Below, piece after piece: positions 51,910-59,212 of a stretch of 64,000 nt of DNA (the stretch's first letter is position 1; every line of letters starts with the position of its first letter). Under the pieces are notes generated by a model. That model did no database searches. It saw nothing but the letters and a program-made list of their open reading frames with translations, and was not told the DNA's origin. Source of the DNA: Geovibrio ferrireducens (GTDB taxonomy: Bacteria; Chrysiogenota; Deferribacteres; Deferribacterales; Geovibrionaceae). Both the position numbers and the translations under genes were made by a program. The stretch spans positions 1 to 64,000 of the forward strand of contig NZ_JAJAPB010000003.1 in the NCBI RefSeq assembly GCF_026226615.1, given 5' to 3'.

Positions 51910-53094
51910 CTAGTTTCCTCTGTTGTAAGCGGGAGACATTTCACAAAGTCTTTTAACGATACCGGGCAGTTCCTCAAGCACTTTGTCCACTTCCTCGTCA
52001 GTTGTATAACGGGAAAGAGAGAAAGTAATTGATCCGGCGCAAATATCGCTGGGTACTCCCACCGCCGTGAGAACGGGAGAGGCCTGAAGGTCTTCCTCGT
52101 CTTCGGCAAGGATGTTTGACGAGCAGGCAGAACCACTCGCCGCATATATTCCTTTAAGTGCAAGCCACATAAGCAGCGACTCACCCTCGATGAACTCTAT
52201 CCAGAAACTTACATGTCCCGGAAGCCGGCGTTCAGGATGCCCCGTAAAATGCAAAAAGTCAAACATATTCGCAAGCCCGTCCCAGAGCCGTTTTGAAAGC
52301 CTTTTCATTTCAGCGGAGTATATGTGCATTTCCTCTTTGGCTATGCGCGCGGCTTCGCCCATGCCCACTATGGCGGCAACGTTTTCTGAGCCGCTTCTGT
52401 AGCCGAACTCCTGATGCCCGCCCTGCATGAGCGAGGCGACTTTTGTTCCTTTTCTTATGTAAAGAGCAGCAGCCCCTCTGGGCCCGTAAAAATTCTGCGA
52501 GGCAAGGGAAAGAAGATCGCAGTTAAGCCTGTTAACGTCGATTTCCATATGTCCTGCACCGGCAACGGCATCTATATGGTATATAACGCCCTTCTCTTTA
52601 CAAATCCTGCCTATTTCCTCATTGAACTGAACAGTGCCAATCTCCGGATTGCCGAGCATAACAGAGACAAGCGCCGTATCGGGGCGGATAGCCTTTTTGA
52701 GGTCTTCTAAATTTATAAGACCGTTGTCCGCCACTTTCAGCTTGGTTATCTCATAACCATCGTTCATGAAGGATATAAGCGGGTTCTGCACAGAGAAATG
52801 CTCTATTTCGCTTATGATAACGTGTTTCTTTTTTCCGTCCTGACGCTTGAGCACACCCTTCACCGCAAGGTTGTTGGACTCTGTGCCGCATGAGGTGAAA
52901 ATTATTTCCTCTTCCTCCGCCCCTATAAGCGCAGCAACCTGCTTTCTCGCCTCCTGCACCGCCTCGAACGATTCCCTGCCGAGAGGGTAGAAATGCGCGC
53001 TGGGGTTGCCGTAATGCTCCGTAAGAAATGGGAGCATTTTATCAACCACTCTGCTGTCGGGCTTTGTTCCCGCAACATTGTCTAAAAAAGCCAT
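51910..53094 (-). CDS. NifS/IscS-like protein lacking the PLP lysine
   Basis: A 394-residue homologue of class I cysteine desulfurases: FLDNVAGTKP, FTSCGTESNNLAVKG, EIEHFS (His), HIDAV (Asp175), and the sulfur-carrying loop SGSACSS with Cys324. In the PLP site, however, the SGHK motif reads A198-S-Q200-N201. The Schiff-base lysine is thus Asn, the neighbouring His is Gln, Ser is Ala, and the conserved Gln after DAV is Ala178. The codons (GCC TCG CAG AAT) were read directly. Normal PLP-dependent desulfuration seems impossible. An IscS without the PLP lysine and without desulfurase activity has been described in Archaeoglobus fulgidus. A role as cysteine ligand or assembly partner is inferred. 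Confidence 0.85.
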   Translation of the reverse strand: MAFLDNVAGTKPDSRVVDKMLPFLTEHYGNPSAHFYPLGRESFEAVQEARKQVAALIGAEEEEIIFTSCGTESNNLAVKGVLKRQDGKKKHVIISEIEHFSVQNPLISFMNDGYEITKLKVADNGLINLEDLKKAIRPDTALVSVMLGNPEIGTVQFNEEIGRICKEKGVIYHIDAVAGAGHMEIDVNRLNCDLLSLASQNFYGPRGAAALYIRKGTKVASLMQGGHQEFGYRSGSENVAAIVGMGEAARIAKEEMHIYSAEMKRLSKRLWDGLANMFDFLHFTGHPERRLPGHVSFWIEFIEGESLLMWLALKGIYAASGSACSSNILAEDEEDLQASPVLTAVGVPSDICAGSITFSLSRYTTDEEVDKVLEELPGIVKRLCEMSPAYNRGN

Positions 53095-53095
53095 T

Positions 53096-53914
53096 CTATT
53101 CTCCTGTCAGTTCCTTCAGATGCGCTGTAACCTGCCCTGTCAGAACCTTTATATAATCGCCCGCAAAGCTTATCATGCCGCCGGACGGATGCTTTATAAC
53201 ACCTATTCCTTCGTTCTCCATGGCCTCTTCCAGACTTGAGGCGCTGAACTCGTAAAACATGCCGCCTTCTTCTGAGAAAACAACATTATCCCCAAGGAAA
53301 AAATCCGCAAGGAAAACGGTGGAGACCGGAATGATTCTGAAATTTAAGGTCATCCCTGTGGTTTCTTCAAGCCTTTTTTTGTAACAGTTCATTATGTTTG
53401 AACTGTCATCACTGCCCAGCAGAACATTGAAGGCCACCCTCTCCTCAAACACCTTTGACTTGTCACGCCCGAATGAGAAAAGGTTTCTCGTCTGGCTTAT
53501 CAAATCATCAATGGCGTTTCTGCCGAAGAGAGCCGCAGGCATAAGCAGGCTGCCCCTCACTTTTGATTTATCGCCCTTAAAGCGGCGGGCAATGTACTCT
53601 ATGGGTTCTGCTACCTCATAAAGATCGTCATAACCGCTGAAAATTCCGGTACAGTCAACAATGGAGGCATCCAGCTTCCTTATGGCATCCGCATGTATTC
53701 CCGGATCACCCAGTATAACCGCTATCTCCTCATCACCGAGGTCTTTGATGTTTCTGGCCTCGCAGGCGGGCTTTTCCGCAGCAATAGCGGGCAGGAAGTC
53801 CTCAGAGGAGTAAATGTTAACTTCAAGAAGCGGGAGTTCCTCTTCTATCCTGCTCAGAACCTCGCCGAGCAGAAGGGAATCGTTAGCGTAAACTGCGGCT
53901 TTAATGCCTTTCAT
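53096..53914 (-). CDS. Putative ASADH-fold (Usg-like) protein of the Fe-S operon
   Basis: A 272-residue protein not matching a standard Fe-S family. Its layout recalls aspartate-semialdehyde dehydrogenase and its inactive paralogue Usg: an N-terminal Rossmann-like part (IKAAVYANDSLLLGEVL; ASIVDCTGIF resembling the VIDxSGxF strand), then a dimerisation-like part with QTRNLF, ERVAFNVLL and PVSTVFLADFFLG, and a final FAGDYIKVLTGQVTAHLKEL helix. The catalytic NPNCST motif is replaced by LMPAALFG, so dehydrogenase activity is unlikely. It is one base upstream of the NifS-like gene and probably co-translated with it. The fold assignment is tentative. Confidence 0.5.
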   Translation of the reverse strand: MKGIKAAVYANDSLLLGEVLSRIEEELPLLEVNIYSSEDFLPAIAAEKPACEARNIKDLGDEEIAVILGDPGIHADAIRKLDASIVDCTGIFSGYDDLYEVAEPIEYIARRFKGDKSKVRGSLLMPAALFGRNAIDDLISQTRNLFSFGRDKSKVFEERVAFNVLLGSDDSSNIMNCYKKRLEETTGMTLNFRIIPVSTVFLADFFLGDNVVFSEEGGMFYEFSASSLEEAMENEGIGVIKHPSGGMISFAGDYIKVLTGQVTAHLKELTGE

Positions 53915-53941
53915 ATTATTCGCACCATAAATGTCTCTTTT

Positions 53942-53970
53942 AGAATAAGTTTGCGGATACTAAATTGCAA
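53942..53970 (-). promoter_or_regulatory. Promoter of the Fe-S assembly cluster
   Basis: On the minus strand, TTGCAA (53965-53970), exactly 17 bases, TATTCT (53942-53947), about 27 bases before the first ATG. It could drive the four-gene Fe-S cluster separately from the long upstream operon. Confidence 0.45.
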
Positions 53971-53973
53971 GGA

Positions 53974-54885
53974 TTAATTCTGCCTCTGATAAATAAGCTT
54001 GCCTGATGCATCATAGGAGAATCTAAGGTTCTTAACCGGCTTTCTGTACTCGCCGAATCCTCTGTAGCGTGTGGTTTTGTCATGCACTTCCGCCACTGCC
54101 GCGTTACCGAGGTTAAGAATGAAATGTTCCTTGAACTCCACAGTTCTCTCGATGCCTTTTTCGGCAATAAAATCATAAACTGTTCCGTTGTCTATCTCTA
54201 TGTTCACCCAGCACACGTCACTGAAAGTAAGCACTACGGCCTTCATTCCGGGTGAAGGTGCGGGCATGGTTGCAGGAAGAGGCTGCGCAGTCTGGGGAGC
54301 AGGGGCAGGCTGTACCGCAGATGTTGCATTATCCGCAGTTCTCGCCGGAGCATCGGGGCTTTCCACAACATCAGGGGAAATAACAGTGGTGTTATCCATG
54401 GGTTCCGCCTGAGGTATTACATTCTGCGGCTCCGAATCATTCTGCTCCGGAGCGCTTTCTGTTATGCTGATTTTGGTTTCCTTTTTCACCATTGCGTTGT
54501 TGTTCTTCATGGACATGAAGAAATATACACCGGCAATAACAAGCACAATAACGATGATCAGCGCCGCAACAAAACCTGCGGGGCTTTTTCTGTCGATAGG
54601 TTCATGGGTTACGGGGGAGGAAACGTAGTGTATCTCCCTGTAGAAGGATTCCTTGGTACATTCCTCATCGAATAATGCATCAACCTCTTCGGGTTCAAGC
54701 TTGAGGAAATTTGAGTAGGTCTTCACGAAATTTCTTGCGTGGACATAGCTGGGAAGCCTGCTGAACTCCCCTGCTTCAAGCCGGAGAAGTATCTCCTCGC
54801 TTATTCTGGTTTTTTCAGTAATCGTGTCAAAATCTATCTGCTTTTTTATTCTTTCGCTTTTAAGAAGTTCACCGAGTTTACTCAT
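53974..54885 (-). CDS. RodZ-like helix-turn-helix membrane protein
   Basis: A 303-residue protein with a cytoplasmic RodZ-type HTH domain (1-75; LGELLKSERIKKQIDFDTITEKTRIS), one membrane helix (about 103-125), a Pro/Ala-rich periplasmic linker (about 140-210) and a C-terminal DUF4115 beta domain (about 215-300). RodZ links MreB to the wall machinery, so it probably works with the elongasome genes at 16.8-22 kb. It overlaps the TPR gene by 8 bases. Confidence 0.9.
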   Translation of the reverse strand: MSKLGELLKSERIKKQIDFDTITEKTRISEEILLRLEAGEFSRLPSYVHARNFVKTYSNFLKLEPEEVDALFDEECTKESFYREIHYVSSPVTHEPIDRKSPAGFVAALIIVIVLVIAGVYFFMSMKNNNAMVKKETKISITESAPEQNDSEPQNVIPQAEPMDNTTVISPDVVESPDAPARTADNATSAVQPAPAPQTAQPLPATMPAPSPGMKAVVLTFSDVCWVNIEIDNGTVYDFIAEKGIERTVEFKEHFILNLGNAAVAEVHDKTTRYRGFGEYRKPVKNLRFSYDASGKLIYQRQN

Positions 54886-55645
54886 TCATCAACCCCAATC
54901 TTTTCATTAAATCTCCCGCTCTTTTTGCCTGCCGCGTGTCGGGAAATGCCTCAAGCAGATGCTCAAGGAAGGGAACGGCTTTGGAATATTCCCTGCGGTC
55001 AAAATAAAATTCCGCTGCGGTGAGATGGTTGTCCGGGTCATCAGGAATCATCTCCGCCGTCTGCAGCATTACTTTCTCGGCTTTCGCTTTGTCGCCGAGC
55101 TTTATGTACGTGTTAAAAAGAAGCCTGTATGCATCCGCATATCTTCTGTTTATGTTCAGAGCCCTGTCCAGATAAGAAGGAACACGGCTGTATCTGCCTG
55201 CGTCATAGAGAGCGCCCGCTGCGTTGTAAAGCGCCATAATCTGATACGGATAACCCGGATCTGCGATGACTCTGTCCCAGTATTCGACCGCTTCGTTAAG
55301 CCTGCCTGTTCCTGCCAGAACCGCCGCATATGCATTCATGTATTCCGAATCACCGGGCTTTTTATCAAGCGCTTTTTTCAAATATGGTTCAGCTTCCTGA
55401 TAGCGCTCCTTCTTCATGAAGAACAGCCCCATGGTGTATAGGTATTTATCATTCTCAGGAGCAAGATCCAGAGCGCTTTTCAGCTCCTGATAAGCCTTGT
55501 AGTCCGTAGCGGTGTTGAGATACGCCACGCCCATTTTATAGCGCGACTCCGCCAGTGCCGCCCTGTCAGGCGGGGAAACTTCCGGGCCTTTTGCGGCACA
55601 GCCCGCCATAAAGAGAGCAACAGCCAGACTAAAGGTTTTTCTCAT
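54878..55645 (-). CDS. TPR-repeat lipoprotein (PilF/PilW-like)
   Basis: The 255-residue product has a lipoprotein signal (RKTFSLAVALFMAGC, lipidated Cys15) followed by about six TPR repeats (such as YLYTMGLFFMKKERYQEAEPYLKKA). It resembles PilF/PilW pilotins, which help assemble type IV pilus secretins in the outer membrane. No pilus genes are adjacent, so the exact role is uncertain. The start overlaps the end of coaX by 17 bases. Confidence 0.88.
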   Translation of the reverse strand: MRKTFSLAVALFMAGCAAKGPEVSPPDRAALAESRYKMGVAYLNTATDYKAYQELKSALDLAPENDKYLYTMGLFFMKKERYQEAEPYLKKALDKKPGDSEYMNAYAAVLAGTGRLNEAVEYWDRVIADPGYPYQIMALYNAAGALYDAGRYSRVPSYLDRALNINRRYADAYRLLFNTYIKLGDKAKAEKVMLQTAEMIPDDPDNHLTAAEFYFDRREYSKAVPFLEHLLEAFPDTRQAKRAGDLMKRLGLMNE

Positions 55646-56399
55646 ATATCAGCCTCAGTCCTGTGAGTGTGAGATCCGGGTCGTAGTGTTCGATATACTT
55701 TGAATCCTTAGAAAAAATACTGCCGAGGCCGCCGGTGGCTACAACTGTTATGTCGCAGCGTCCGAACTCTTCCGTCATGATCCTTTCCAGAAGCCCGTCC
55801 AGCATGGACAGATAGCCGTAATATATCCCCGACTGGAGCGAATGTATAGTATTTTTTCCCACCACTTTTTCCACTTTTTCTATTTCAATCTCAGGAAGTT
55901 TCGCTGTTTTTGAGTGGAGTATTCCGGCAGAAAGCTTAACACCGGGACATATAACGCCCCCTACATATTCGCCCTTGGCATTTACAACATCAAAGGTAGT
56001 TGCCGTGCCGAAATCAACCACTATCAGCGGCGCTCCGAACTTCTCTCTTCCTGCGACAGAGTTTACTATCCTGTCCGCGCCGACCTCTTTGGGGTTTTCA
56101 TATCGTATCGGCATCCCTGTTTTAACGCCGGGAGCGATCACCATAGGTTCAAGGCTCATGTATTTCATGGAAAACTTTGTGAAGGAATAAATAAGCTGAG
56201 GGACAACGCTGGATATTATCACCCCTCTGATGTCTTTGACCTCTATTCCTCTGTTTTTCAGGAGGAGCATTATTGTGGATGCGTATTCGTCTGTGGTGCG
56301 CTGGGTGTCCGTATGAAGGCGGAAACTGCACCTTATACTCTCCCCTTCGAATATTCCCAAGACTATGTTTGTGTTGCCTATATCAACCGCTAAAATCAT
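55629..56399 (-). CDS. coaX: Type III pantothenate kinase
   Basis: First step of coenzyme A synthesis. The 256-residue protein has the ASKHA-fold phosphate loop LAVDIGNTNIVLGIFEG at the N terminus, GADRIVNSVAG (about 108-118) and VDFGTATTFDVV (about 130-141). The ATG at 56399 is preferred because GGTGA lies 8 bases upstream and family members start at MILAVDIGN; a GTG at 56411 is possible. It overlaps birA by 17 bases, a common birA-coaX arrangement. Confidence 0.94.
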   Translation of the reverse strand: MILAVDIGNTNIVLGIFEGESIRCSFRLHTDTQRTTDEYASTIMLLLKNRGIEVKDIRGVIISSVVPQLIYSFTKFSMKYMSLEPMVIAPGVKTGMPIRYENPKEVGADRIVNSVAGREKFGAPLIVVDFGTATTFDVVNAKGEYVGGVICPGVKLSAGILHSKTAKLPEIEIEKVEKVVGKNTIHSLQSGIYYGYLSMLDGLLERIMTEEFGRCDITVVATGGLGSIFSKDSKYIEHYDPDLTLTGLRLIYEKNL

Positions 56400-57147
56400 A
56401 TCCAACGTCACCGGTAACTATTTCGGTTATAACTCCCCTTTCATCCTCTGCAATGAGAAAGCCGGAAGGGGTTATGCCTCTTTCCGTAAAAACGGCTTTG
56501 ACCCCATTCTTGTGCACAGCTATCTTTTTGTCAAGGGAAGCCGAATACTTTTCCCATTCACGCACTATATTTATGCCGCCGTTAAGAAACGCCGCCGAAA
56601 AGCTTTCGAACCTGTTCATCAGTTCGGCCAGCAGTTCTTCCCTGCAATAGTTAATGCCTGTCTCTTCTTTCAGGGATGTGGCTACCCCTCTTATTTCATC
56701 AGGAAAATCCGTCATATTTACATTGATGCCTATGCCGAGGATAACCTTTTCCGTGACAGAGCCGCTGAGGGATGTCTCAAACAGGATTCCTCCCAGCTTT
56801 TTTCCCCCTGCCATGAGGTCATTAGGCCATTTCAGACGGACATCCGCCGTGCCCCGCAGAACATCGCACACGGCAAAACCTATGGCAATATTAAACGGAA
56901 GCAGCTGCTCAATCCGCATAGGGGGAAGATTCACGGAGAAATAGAGATTCACGCCGCTTTCAGAAACCCACTTTCTGCCGCTGCGTCCTCTGCCCGCTGT
57001 CTGGCTTTCTGCAACTGCAACGGAGTAATAGGGAGTTTCGGTCTCCAGAAGGCGCGCCGTTGTCGAATCTGTCTCGTTAAAAACAAGTATGTTTCTGCCG
57101 AAGCTCTCTGCAGTGAGAAACCCGCGGTAAAGTCTTTCGTCAAACAT
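56383..57147 (-). CDS. birA: Biotin-protein ligase, short form
   Basis: Attaches biotin to carboxylase carrier proteins. The 254-residue protein has the biotin loop GRGRSGRKWVSE (about 52-63), KWPNDLM (about 85-91) and the C-terminal SH3-like domain. There is no N-terminal HTH, so it is a ligase only and not a repressor. The ATG at 57147 overlaps the response-regulator stop by 8 bases. Reading further to 57234 would extend deep into that gene. Confidence 0.92.
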   Translation of the reverse strand: MFDERLYRGFLTAESFGRNILVFNETDSTTARLLETETPYYSVAVAESQTAGRGRSGRKWVSESGVNLYFSVNLPPMRIEQLLPFNIAIGFAVCDVLRGTADVRLKWPNDLMAGGKKLGGILFETSLSGSVTEKVILGIGINVNMTDFPDEIRGVATSLKEETGINYCREELLAELMNRFESFSAAFLNGGINIVREWEKYSASLDKKIAVHKNGVKAVFTERGITPSGFLIAEDERGVITEIVTGDVGYDFSG

Positions 57148-57493
57148 ACGCAAGCTTCTGCGAACACTCCATAAGCTCTTCAACATCAGTGGATTTAAGT
57201 ATAACTTCCACATGGGCAAGATCCGCCGTGTCAAAAATCATGTCCGGGTTGGCTGTGTAAATAATCACAGGAATATCGGGCGACTGCGCCTTAAGGTGCT
57301 CCAGCACCTCTCTTCCGTTTATCTTGGGGAGGTTGAGATCGAGTATTACAAGATCCACATTCTCCTCATTAAAGCTGACAAGCCCCTCCTCGCCGTCACC
57401 CGCTGTGACAACATTGAAGTTTCTGTCAGTGAATTCGTCTCTCAGAAGGAGCCTCAGGCTCTCATCGTCATCAATTACCAATACGGTTTTCAA
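57140..57493 (-). CDS. Single-domain response regulator
   Basis: A 117-residue CheY-like receiver without an output domain. Seen: the acidic pair IDDDES (about 7-12), the phospho-acceptor Asp in LVILDLNLPKING (about residue 53), the YTAN Thr/Ser and the Lys in EVILKSTD (about 100). It follows the GAF/HD-GYP gene after 41 bases, so it may be the phosphorylation-controlled partner of that enzyme. Confidence 0.93.
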   Translation of the reverse strand: MKTVLVIDDDESLRLLLRDEFTDRNFNVVTAGDGEEGLVSFNEENVDLVILDLNLPKINGREVLEHLKAQSPDIPVIIYTANPDMIFDTADLAHVEVILKSTDVEELMECSQKLAYV

Positions 57494-57534
57494 GTGTTCC
57501 TCCTGCTGTCTCTCCGCAGAATAACGGAGAGAGT

Positions 57535-59004
57535 TCAGAATCTTTTGTATATTTCCTTGTTTATAAAAAAGTTAACTATCTTTTTATCCAGCGTGCCGTT
57601 CTCCGCATCTTTCCTGAGCGCCTGAGCAGCCTCGTCCGGCATCATTGAAAAGCCGAAGGGGCGCGGGTCCGCCGTATAATGGTCATAGCCTTCGGCAACT
57701 GCCATTATTTTGGAAAAAATGTGCAGATCCCCACCTGTGGTTCCGAAAGGGTAGCCGCTGCCGTCACATTTTTCATGGTGACTGGCGGCGATTACCGGAA
57801 CATCCCGAAGCTCCGATGTCCATGGAATGTTCCGGAGAAACTCATAGCTGCCCAAAGCGTGGAACCGCAGACGCTTAAGCTCGTCATCGGTGTATATCCC
57901 CTCACGTATGCTGAGAAGCCCGTGCTCCTCTTCCGTAAGCAGCTTTATCTCTTCCCCGTCTGAATCCTCAAACATGTATCCCGCGCATTTATCCAGATCC
58001 TCCGCTATTTTATCATCAATATCGGAGATGTTCGCACTTTTTATCACACCGAGAAGTCTGTCAAGCTCGCAGACAAGCTCCTCCGGTCTCCCGTTGAGCC
58101 TTGCGCAGGCCTTAGCAAGCCTGAACCTGTTTTCTATATTTCCGGTCATACCGGGGTAAAGCTTCTCCTGCTTGGAAAGTATTTTCTCCGGCACAAACAG
58201 CTTGCCTATGTCATGCAGGCGGCAGGAATACCGGAGAATCTTCTCCTTCATTCTGTTCATGAAGAAATCAGGAAAATCATCCAGATCCCGGTGCATCTCC
58301 GCTGCCAGAGTTTCGCATATGGCTGTAATCCTGTTGACATGCCCCATGCGGAAAGGTTCCCTGTTTTCCATTGCTTTTGAAAGCTCGGTAATAAAACTTT
58401 CGTTCATTTTCTCCAGATTATCGTACAGCACGCCGTTTTCAAGGGCGAGGCTGATAACCCCTGTGAGTGATTCAGCGACCATTTCATCATTGTCATTAAA
58501 AGGGAGAACGATCCTGTTGACATTTTCTATGGTGAGGGGAACTTCATAGCGCTTCTTGTTTATTATCTGCAAAACACCCGTAAGCTGGTCATTAAGGTCA
58601 GTTATGGGAAAAGCAAGGACAGACTTTGTCCTGTAGCCGGACATTTTATCAAAGCTGACATTAAACCCGAAGGGGTATTCATCATCCATATGATAAACAT
58701 CCTTAAGACGGAGGGTGCTGCCGGTTTTGGCCACATAACCCGCTATGCTTGTCTCATCCGCGGGGATGGAGAACTCCTTAAAAGGAAGCTGAACAGAATC
58801 GTTCTGAGTATATTTAAAAATCAGTTCGTCTTTTTCATCATCATAAATAAAGATGCTGCCCGCATCCGCTCCCAGCATTCCCCTTATCCTTTTGAGAATC
58901 GTTTCCAGAAGTACATCAAGGTCACGTATCCTCACAAGTGTATATGCCAGTTCAAGAAAACTTTCGCCCGTAATCTTCAATTCAGACTCCGTAAAAAGAA
59001 TCAT
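57535..59004 (-). CDS. GAF / HD-GYP cyclic-di-GMP phosphodiesterase
   Basis: A 489-residue cytoplasmic protein with a GAF sensor domain (about 20-185; GADAGSIFIYDDEKDELIFKY) and an HD-GYP domain that breaks down c-di-GMP. Catalytic motifs are RLHDIGKLFVPEKIL (about 262-276) and HHEKCDGSGYP (about 405-415). The two are about 135 residues apart, well above the usual 60-70, because of a helical, acidic insert (about 285-365). The ATG at 59004 is chosen because relatives lack the five extra residues from 59019. It heads the long minus-strand operon. Confidence 0.9.
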   Translation of the reverse strand: MILFTESELKITGESFLELAYTLVRIRDLDVLLETILKRIRGMLGADAGSIFIYDDEKDELIFKYTQNDSVQLPFKEFSIPADETSIAGYVAKTGSTLRLKDVYHMDDEYPFGFNVSFDKMSGYRTKSVLAFPITDLNDQLTGVLQIINKKRYEVPLTIENVNRIVLPFNDNDEMVAESLTGVISLALENGVLYDNLEKMNESFITELSKAMENREPFRMGHVNRITAICETLAAEMHRDLDDFPDFFMNRMKEKILRYSCRLHDIGKLFVPEKILSKQEKLYPGMTGNIENRFRLAKACARLNGRPEELVCELDRLLGVIKSANISDIDDKIAEDLDKCAGYMFEDSDGEEIKLLTEEEHGLLSIREGIYTDDELKRLRFHALGSYEFLRNIPWTSELRDVPVIAASHHEKCDGSGYPFGTTGGDLHIFSKIMAVAEGYDHYTADPRPFGFSMMPDEAAQALRKDAENGTLDKKIVNFFINKEIYKRF

Positions 59005-59054
59005 TATATGCCTTAGCAATTATAGCAATAATCAGCGGCATTCAAAACAGAAGT

Positions 59055-59060
59055 TATAAT
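59055..59060 (+). promoter_or_regulatory. -10 element of the leuS promoter
   Basis: A consensus TATAAT on the plus strand gives a predicted leader of about 145 bases before leuS. The -35 position (59032-59037, TCAGCG) is poor, so an activator or an extended element may be needed. Confidence 0.4.
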
Positions 59061-59164
59061 AAAAAATCTTAAATTCCGCCAGATTTAATAGTGATAAGAA
59101 CAGATGTACAGCGCTTTTTATCCTTGCGGACAGAGGCGTATATGTGTTAACTTTCTGCGGATCA

Positions 59165-59191
59165 GGCGGGGCTGCCGTCCCGTCTTTTTTT
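59165..59191 (+). terminator. Terminator in the leuS leader (attenuator candidate)
   Basis: GGCGGGGC (59165-59172), loop TGCC, GTCCCGTC (59177-59184; two G-U pairs) and seven T residues, ending 22 bases before the leuS ATG. The 5' arm can instead pair with CCGCCAGAT at 59076-59084 (through 59161-59169, one mismatch), which would prevent the terminator. A T-box consensus was not found. An upstream short frame from GTG 59089 encodes two Leu codons (TTA, TTG) but has no clear ribosome site. Confidence 0.6.
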
Positions 59192-59212
59192 ATAGGGCGA
59201 TAGGAGTGGAAA

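Noticed and set aside
59060-59212. T-box riboswitch upstream of leuS
   Set aside because: The T-box consensus AGGGTGG...ACCGCG and the paired antiterminator bulge are absent; only a terminator with a possible alternative helix is seen.
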